Of a stretch of DNA of 64,000 bases, positions 58,312 through 64,000 are shown one piece after another (within the stretch, counting starts at the first letter, position 1; the number at the start of each line of letters is the position of its first letter). Below the pieces are notes generated by a model. It worked only from the letters and a program-made list of their open reading frames with translations, was not told the origin of the DNA and made no database searches. The stretch is from NCBI RefSeq assembly GCF_910592395.1, contig NC_088321.1:7690001-7754000 (forward strand), given 5' to 3'. Both the position numbers and the translations under genes were made by a program. Origin of the DNA: Lineus longissimus. Taxonomy: Eukaryota; Nemertea; Pilidiophora; Heteronemertea; Lineidae.

Positions 58312-58595
58312 TCAACCCCTAGGATCTGTTCCGGAACCGGGCACCAGGTAGACATTGTTGGCCCAACAATGAGAAAATATGTTTGTTTTGTTTGTTTTGC
58401 CCACTCTCTAAGATCGGCCTTCAAATCGGGCCATCGAGTTTCTCTCCAATGACAAATCCCGGCAACTCTTCAAAGCTGGATTTTTGTGTTCAGCCAATCT
58501 ATACAGCAATGCATACTTGTAGGCATTGCTCAATGGGTTAATTTTATTGACTGGCTATTGTATACATTAACACATCATCCTATGTCGCTATCCAG
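58312..58595 (+). other. 3' UTR of the YR element, first part
   Basis: Follows the YR stop. A hairpin CATTGTTGG/CCCAACAATG lies at about 58351-58369, then TTTG repeats near 58380-58400. The interval ends at CCAG (58592-58595), where the second 2.6-kb repeat begins. Confidence 0.5.
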
Positions 58596-61151
58596 AAGTA
58601 TTAAGGTAGCAGGAAGGGTTGGGCGTTTGTGGTTTCTGAGTCTGAGGGGGTTGGTGTCTGTTGACTGTGACTGTGCTTCAAGAGAGACTAGACATGGCGC
58701 CAGTCTCTCTTAAAGCACAGTCAACAGGCATTTGGTCTCAGTATTTGGGTTTTGATTGCCATGACTGTACCCCTGTAAAAGTCAGAGGAGGAGAAGTTTG
58801 GAATGATGAAAGCATTGAAGAAGAAGAAATGTTATTATTGAGGAAAGCAAAATTTATTATGAGACTAGAAGGCAGTGACCTGACTTGATTATTTTGAAAA
58901 TGGCGGTCTGAACACATTAAAAGGTGGAACATGGCATTTTATCGACTTTGAAGTGTTCCGCAGTTAAAGGGAGACTATAGGCAGCAGCTAGGTAGGCAAG
59001 ATAAAGTCATACAAATTTGCCAATAGGGGTCAGTCATACCTCTAGGCATGGCGCCAGTCTCTCTTAAAGCACAGTCAACAGGCATTTGGTCTTAGTATTT
59101 GGGTAAGTATAGAATCAAGGCAGCTCAGAGAGCAATGATTGAACGATGCTGTGGACAAGTCCAAGGATACTGCATCAGTCACGACCAACTTCTCATCAGA
59201 AAGCGTCACCACCAGCATATTCAATGTTCAGTTCCAACCTGTACCAGTCCAATGCACGCCTGTCATGGTCAGCAGTGGTCAGCTTAGCGCGATATGGAAC
59301 ATTCTTCCGAAACTCAAGCGAGGGAAGTCTGCTCATTAGCCTATCTCGCGCACTGCTCCTTCTTGTCAAACATCGTAGTGAAATCGTGGTACAGTGGGGC
59401 GTCCTCGAGGATTGCAGCTGGTCGGACAGACGTGAGGTGGAATGTGGGCGGCTGCACTTCTTCGTTGATGTGCGATGGCAGATAGCACAGTTGTTGCGTT
59501 GCATGACAGCTGAAAGTGAATGTGATATCATAGAACTGAGGCGTTTGCAATGAGACTATAGGTGAAGTAGAAGCAAGGAGTGAAATGGGCCATCTTCCAG
59601 TGACTAATATACAGAGTAAGGGCACTGGGTGTTGTTAGATTCAGCATTGAATGTATTCCTCGTACAAGCGTGAATAGTGTGGACATACAGTGAGAGGTGA
59701 GAGACCCCTATTGACTACAGTACTTATTGTAACTTTATCTTGGATATTATATTAGTATTGAACTTCTAGTCATGGAATATGAAGAAATTGAAGTTGTAGG
59801 CATGGAATATGAAAAATTATTCAACGGTGAAAGACATTATTCCATGAGGCTTTGCCGTGATCGCAAAGGACGCGACGCGATTGGTTCACATGCTAATGAG
59901 GTATGATAATGATAATTACCTCTATAATGCTACTTGGATAGCGACTGTGTCGTTGATTGCAACAGTGGTCTATGTCAATGTGTGCCTGTAATGTCAATTG
60001 AGTATGATGAGGTGATGACGATAGTGCAATTATTAAATATTGGCAAGAGATCATACTACAACATAGGTCTTGTTTTTGACAGATGACTGTGCGACATTCC
60101 CATTGGGTCTTGTTAGAGTCAGCGCTGCATGTATTCCTTGTACAAGCTTGAATAGTTGTGACAGACTTTGAGGGGTGAGAGACCCCTATCGGCTACTTCG
60201 GCTAACTTTATCTTGCCTACCTAGCTGCTAGCAATAGTGCCCCTTTATCAAGACTGAAACCCACTGTGCAGGGCTAAGAAATTACCTTTATAATCCTAGT
60301 TGGATAACCACTGTGTAGATGAGCCGATGAATAACGATGTTGTTCATGTTTACCATGTTTACTAGTACATAGCCATAGGGTATGCACTGGTCAGTGCACT
60401 TTCTGCACGTCGTCATGGTCATGTACGTACGTGATACCTTGCATATTTTGTTTTTTGAATGCGCATGCTTTTTGGGCAAAATCACTTGTACCAACACTAA
60501 TGAATAATGTCTTCTTATCCCTATGACTCCATACACAGTGAGGGCATTGTCCCATTCCCATCAAATGGTAACTTATTGTACCGTATTAGGGTGGAAGTTC
60601 GGGAGCAGATACCTACCGTTGCACGCCTGTCATAATCAGCAGTGATGAGCTTAGCGCGATATGGAACATTCTTCAGAAACTCAAGCGAGGGAAGTCTGCT
60701 CATTAGCATATCTCGCGCACTGCTCCTTCTTGTCAAACATCGTAGTGAAATCGTAATGGAAAACGTCTGGCTTTGCGCCAGACGTTGAGACTAATAAGTG
60801 AAGAACTATTAGGTAAAGAACTTCTACTTGCGCGAGACTGCTCTGATAAAATTATCATTGCAGAGACTACGGTGACGTACACATATATTTTTTACAATCA
60901 AAAATGCCCTCAAAAGACGACATGGAATGATTATTTTATTGATATTTCCTACTATATACCTTCCAATTATCACTTTATACAAATAGATCGGCGTTAGGTC
61001 GCATGCTTTTCTTTCCTGGTGACACTATAAAGCAAAATAGTTGCAACCCCGTAAATGCGCTATAAGTCCAATAATAAGTGACGGTGACCCGTTATAAATG
61101 TTTCGCCAGCTTCGCTTTTTTGCCGCTACGCGGCGCGTTGGGCCCTTGCGT
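58596..61151 (+). mobile_element. 2.56-kb unclassified repeat, right copy (in 3' UTR)
   Basis: Same orientation as, and only a few differences from, 42334-45083, apart from a different middle part (60030-60327 here). That part contains a second, diverged copy of the element's own block at 59633-59745 (TGTATTCCTxGTACAAGC ... GAGAGACCCCTAT). It is flanked by CCAG (58592-58595) on the left and CTAG (61152-61155) on the right. No terminal inverted repeat. Confidence 0.8.
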
Positions 61152-61155
61152 CTAG

Positions 61156-61856
61156 TGTGCTCATAATTTCCTCTTGGTGAGGTCTAAATTGTCCACAGAG
61201 TCCGAAAGTGTAACTAGTGTGAATCTGATCCTCGTCGCTGGTCTTCCATGGGTCATTGGGATTATGAGCTCAAAACCCTCTGTTAGTAAGGCTAGACTGC
61301 TCCAACATATATCTCTTGAATTTCACTTTGATGTAAAGCTGTTCATCAGATTACAGATGTAAGTTCTCAGTGGCAAGGGTACTATTATATCGGCCGCGCT
61401 GTACTTGTACGCACTATTCAGGAATTACAATACATACATGTAGCTGTGTTTTCTAAATTTTTAAAATCTGGTGTTGAATTTCTTTGTTTAGGTGATTCCA
61501 CCCACAGCTGGGCTAGCTCTGCATCCTAACTCGAGATATCTCAGTCTCAAAGGAAAGTTAGGGTAATATAAGCTTCAAAGTTAGATTACTTTGGAAGGTT
61601 TGCCTTTTGTCGTTGAAATTTTAGAGACCTTTGGCTGCGATTCAGCTTGGAAACTGGGCAGGATGCAGTGCTGGCACAAGGTGGGATGGACAGCACCCTG
61701 TTTTGTCGGGGGACAATCATGGCCCGATTTAATTTCCCAAAGCACATTGTCTTCTGCCCAAATTTTACGATTGAGGATTGAGATTTGGAGGAAATTTGGG
61801 CTAGAATCAAGGTTGCAGGGCCCAGAATTGCAACTGGAACCCGACAGGGCACGGAG
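61156..61856 (+). other. 3' region of the YR element with a possible hydrolase remnant
   Basis: A plus-strand reading near 61444-61530 gives SGVEFLCLGDSTHSWA before a stop; the GDS box and its context recall SGNH hydrolases, which some Ngaro elements encode as an extra gene. Another frame (61591-61944) is open for 118 codons through B1 without a recognisable domain. Both are weak; I do not assign a gene. Confidence 0.25.
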
Positions 61857-61932
61857 AAATGGTTGTTCCATCCCCAATTCTGAACAAGGCATGAAGGAAG
61901 AGCCAGATGGAATCTCACTTTGGATATGTACT
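61857..61932 (+). repeat. Split direct repeat B1
   Basis: 76 bp, from AAATGGTTGTTCC to GGATATGTACT, repeated at 62218-62293. It is joined directly to A2. Confidence 0.9.
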
Positions 61933-61994
61933 TTTCCTAAGTGAATTCCAGGTGGCGCTGACGACAGCCAAGCAGTCCTTTGCTGGAAAGCAAG
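61931..61994 (+). repeat. Split direct repeat A2
   Basis: Identical to A1 over 64 bp. The B1-A2 joint overlaps by CT, the same dinucleotide at which A1 begins and B2 ends. Confidence 0.9.
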
Positions 61995-62217
61995 CAAGGC
62001 TTGGGGAAGCCTGGAAGGTTGAGAACCTCCCTCAGAACCAGTGGATAATGGCTGGTTGTGACAGGGGTCAGGTCCAGAAGGGGTGTGCTGATGACACCAT
62101 CCAGGGGACAGGAAGCTGAGGTGGAGAGGCCTCCTTCGGTGCCTCCAGAGACTAGAGAGAGATTTTCCCCACCCACCCTCCCTGAGATTCTATCTAGTCA
62201 CTTCCTACATGTCTCTC
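61995..62217 (+). other. Spacer between A2 and B2
   Basis: 223 bp with no match to the sequence following A1. Short hairpins such as AAGGCTTGGGGAAGCCT (about 61996-62012) are present. No gene. Confidence 0.5.
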
Positions 62218-62293
62218 AAATGGTTGTTCCATCCCCAATTCTGAACAAGGCATGAAGGAAGAGCCAGATGGAATCTCACTTTGGATATGTACT
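62218..62293 (+). repeat. Split direct repeat B2 (element 3' end)
   Basis: Copy of B1. Identity ends at GTACT; the following CATCCGGG is unshared, so this marks the 3' terminus. Confidence 0.85.
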
Positions 62294-62336
62294 CATCCGG
62301 GTTTGGTGGTTTTTTTCCTCACCCCAACCCTCATTT

Positions 62337-62817
62337 TGTGTCATCAGACATACCGGGCCCAGGAGACCGGGATCACCATCCTGACCATATGTCTGACGTA
62401 CCCTCCGCAATGAGGCTGTAGATGCGGGTAGAAGTGTTCTGGTGCCACAAACGGGTCTGTAAATAAGTATAAAAGCAGTCCCAGAGCAGTCCCAGAAATA
62501 GTCCTGTCGCCCCCCCCTTCCCCTATCTCTTTTAAGCTGAAGATGAGTGAGGCCTGTTCTAAAGTCCAGACGAGTCATGACTGTCCAAGAGGGACTCTCT
62601 TTCTGACCTACAGCGGGACCCGCAGGCATAGAACAATAAAGACGACAATAACATCGTGTTTTCCAATCTCCCCAGCGCAGGTTGTGTGGTTATGTCTCTC
62701 TGTTACCACTGTCAACGATTTGCTCCGATCCTCCGCCGTCGTTTCGGTATTCTCTCCATCCACGCGCTGGTGCAGCTGTATGCTCAATAATAATTGTGCC
62801 AATAATTGTACTGCCAA
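62337..62817 (+). repeat. Solo LTR candidate
   Basis: Begins TGTGTCATC and has TATAAAA at 62468-62474 and AATAAA at 62635-62640, in the order U3, R, U5 expected of an LTR. CATTT flanks it directly at 62332-62336 and 62818-62822 as a 5-bp duplication. The 3' end reads GCCAA, not CA, so the boundary is not certain. Confidence 0.35.
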
Positions 62818-63171
62818 CATTTTTCAAGAATTTCTTGAATATGTTGATTTTCTACTTTTTTGCGGGATTTAAATCTGATAAGTGATGTATTTGCATTATT
62901 TTGGGCAGACCTGCCCACTACATACGGAATCAACGAACGTGCGCTTAAAAGTAGGTCGCAAAATATTACAAAGCAATTCGTTTTGAAGAAAATTTTTGAC
63001 ATTGAGTCCTTATATCTCTGCTTCGAGTGCAGCAGTAAAATGTTCTTATTTTAGTCCGGGAATTGGCTTTGCCCTCGTCAGTTAGTTACAGAACTCTAGT
63101 CTCGCGAGATTACGTCATTTGCCGGCTCTGCTGATTGACTCCACTGATTGACATACAATGCCAATCGCATG

Positions 63172-63626
63172 GCAGATTAGTGCCATAAAAAATAAAATAT
63201 TATCTCGTTATTACGAGATCTTTTCTCGTTACTACGAGATCTTTTCTCGTTATTGTGATATCTTTTCTCGTTATTACGCGATGTTATCTCGATATTACGA
63301 GATCTTTTCTCGTTATTACGCGATCTTTTCTCGTTATTACGAGATGCGAAAGTGCACGCAACATCGAGGATTAAAGCTCAGGATCAAGCGCGGGAAAGGT
63401 CCGTACCATCATCGCGTAATAACGAGATAACATCTCGTAATAACGAGAAAAGATCGCGTAATAACGAGATAACATCTCGTAATAACGAGAAAAGATCGCG
63501 TAATAACGAGAAAAGATCGCGTAATAACGAGAAAAGATCTCGTAATAACGAGATAACATCGCGTAATAACGAGAAAAGAACTCGTAATAACGAGATAATA
63601 TTTTATTTTTTATGGCACTAATCTGC
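63172..63626. mobile_element. Foldback of TAATAACGAG tandem units
   Basis: The arms start GCAGATTAGTGCCATAAAAA and close with the inverse. Each arm is an array of about 20-bp units containing CTCGTTATTACGAG (left) or CTCGTAATAACGAG (right), joined by ATCTTTT, and the unit is itself almost palindromic. The Arg-Tyr-Tyr or Arg-Asn-Asn repeats that can be translated here are artefacts of the array. No convincing target duplication is seen. Confidence 0.85.
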
Positions 63627-63883
63627 TGCCGTAGATAATTAAGCATTTGCAGCAGGTAAGAAGAAATCTTTTTCGATACTGATCTCTTGTTATGTATGTA
63701 GCGTTGGCCTCCGTGTGTCGTGTCGGCGCATGCTTTCAGAGCCATACCAGCTGTGTGTACAAAGTGTAGGCATTCAGCGTCGTGTGCATTCCCATTGCCA
63801 CATGGCCATGGGCATAGGGCTTTTCGACAAAATTGATAATTAATGATTAATTCCAAAGCATAAGAATGGCTTTTTCCTTCAGA

Positions 63884-64000
63884 AAATGGTCAGGCCAAGG
63901 AAAATAAGAGACTTTGCTTTTACCCTAGAAAACGGAAAGTATGTCCAAGTTGAGGTACCACTTCCTGCACCCCATATGGTAATTCCTGGTATTGACAACA
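63884..64000 (+). CDS. Start of an unidentified gene, cut by the window edge
   Basis: After TTTTTCCTTCAG, an acceptor-like site ending at 63882, the frame is open to the window edge, with an ATG at 63886. The first 38 residues are basic and then mixed hydrophobic (MVRPRKIRDFAF ... VPLPAPHMVIPG). I recognise no family. The match of a good acceptor with an open frame is the only support. Confidence 0.3.

Larger units (their letters stand above)
40680..62293 (+). mobile_element. Ngaro/DIRS-type tyrosine-recombinase retrotransposon with nested insertions
   Basis: The ends are defined by split direct repeats. A1 (40680-40743) recurs as A2 (61931-61994), and B1 (61857-61932) recurs as B2 (62218-62293), giving A1 ... 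B1-A2 ... B2. Gag, RT-RNase H and YR blocks lie between in the same orientation. No methyltransferase domain is seen, which with the A/B repeats favours the Ngaro/PAT side over classical DIRS. Four large insertions (42334-45083, 48656-52865, 54164-58032, 58596-61151) account for about 13.4 kb; subtracting them with one target copy each leaves about 8.2 kb, a normal length. All three coding blocks are open after this subtraction, so the element was intact when it was hit. Confidence 0.88.

Noticed and set aside
42334-61151. The 2.6-2.75 kb direct repeats as long terminal repeats of the retroelement
   Set aside because: The left copy interrupts gag exon 2 with a CCAG duplication and removing it restores the frame, while gag exon 1 and the A1 end lie outside it. 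The element ends are given by the A and B repeats.
63158-63856. Tyr/Arg or Asn/Arg repeat proteins
   Set aside because: They are translations of the TAATAACGAG array and its inverse.

Overview
This window looks like accessory, transposon-packed DNA of a metazoan, most likely a marine invertebrate. The evidence is GT-AG introns in the transposon genes, LINE, Ty3/Gypsy, Ngaro/DIRS-type and PIF/Harbinger remains, many inverted-repeat MITEs, and tandem-repeat elements of the pearl/Helitron-associated kind familiar from molluscs. I cannot fix the phylum from sequence alone (mollusc, brachiopod or lancelet are all possible). I recognise no ordinary host gene. Nearly every supportable coding region belongs to a mobile element or a virus-like fragment.

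Layout. 1-5.6 kb: satellite repeats, a minus-strand LINE fragment with an RNase H domain (2.49-3.66 kb), a dispersed repeat broken by a MITE (4.1-5.06 kb) and a small palindromic MITE. 5.6-10.4 kb: a decayed Ty3/Gypsy element (LTR, primer-site candidate, protease remnant, RT, RNase H, integrase) with a minus-strand LINE piece beside it. 10.4-20.7 kb: mostly anonymous AT-rich DNA with a MITE carrying a 9-bp target duplication (15.5 kb) and an L1-like LINE that has lost its reverse transcriptase (16.6-18.1 kb). 20.8-27.6 kb: a broken same-strand gene cluster ending in the C-terminal part of a protein-primed family B DNA polymerase; I read it as a decayed Polinton/adintovirus-like insertion, itself next to or split by an 886-bp foldback element. 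27.9-31.6 kb: a pearl-like tandem-repeat element. 31.6-40.6 kb: little that I can name, apart from a second copy of the dispersed repeat at 36.1 kb.

40.68-62.29 kb is the centrepiece: one tyrosine-recombinase (YR) retrotransposon of the Ngaro/DIRS group, bounded by split direct repeats (A1 ... B1-A2-B2) and swollen from about 8.2 kb to 21.6 kb by four large insertions, with a fifth nested inside one of them. Removing each insertion together with one copy of its target duplication restores three open coding blocks: a spliced gag with a CCHC knuckle (359 codons), RT-RNase H (731 codons), and the YR (400 codons). The insertions are two copies of a 2.6-2.75 kb repeat (one in gag exon 2, one in the 3' UTR), a 4.2-kb TTAA-flanked DNA transposon in RT-RNase H, and a 3.9-kb PIF/Harbinger transposon in the YR gene; the Harbinger transposase is itself split by a 580-bp MITE. 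The RT and YR blocks each begin directly after a phase-0 splice acceptor and have no good initiator ATG, and both gag introns are phase 0. This suggests that the element makes its three proteins by alternative 3' splice-site choice from shared leader exons.

62.3-64 kb: a solo-LTR candidate, a foldback built of 'TAATAACGAG' units, and the start of an unidentified open frame running off the window.
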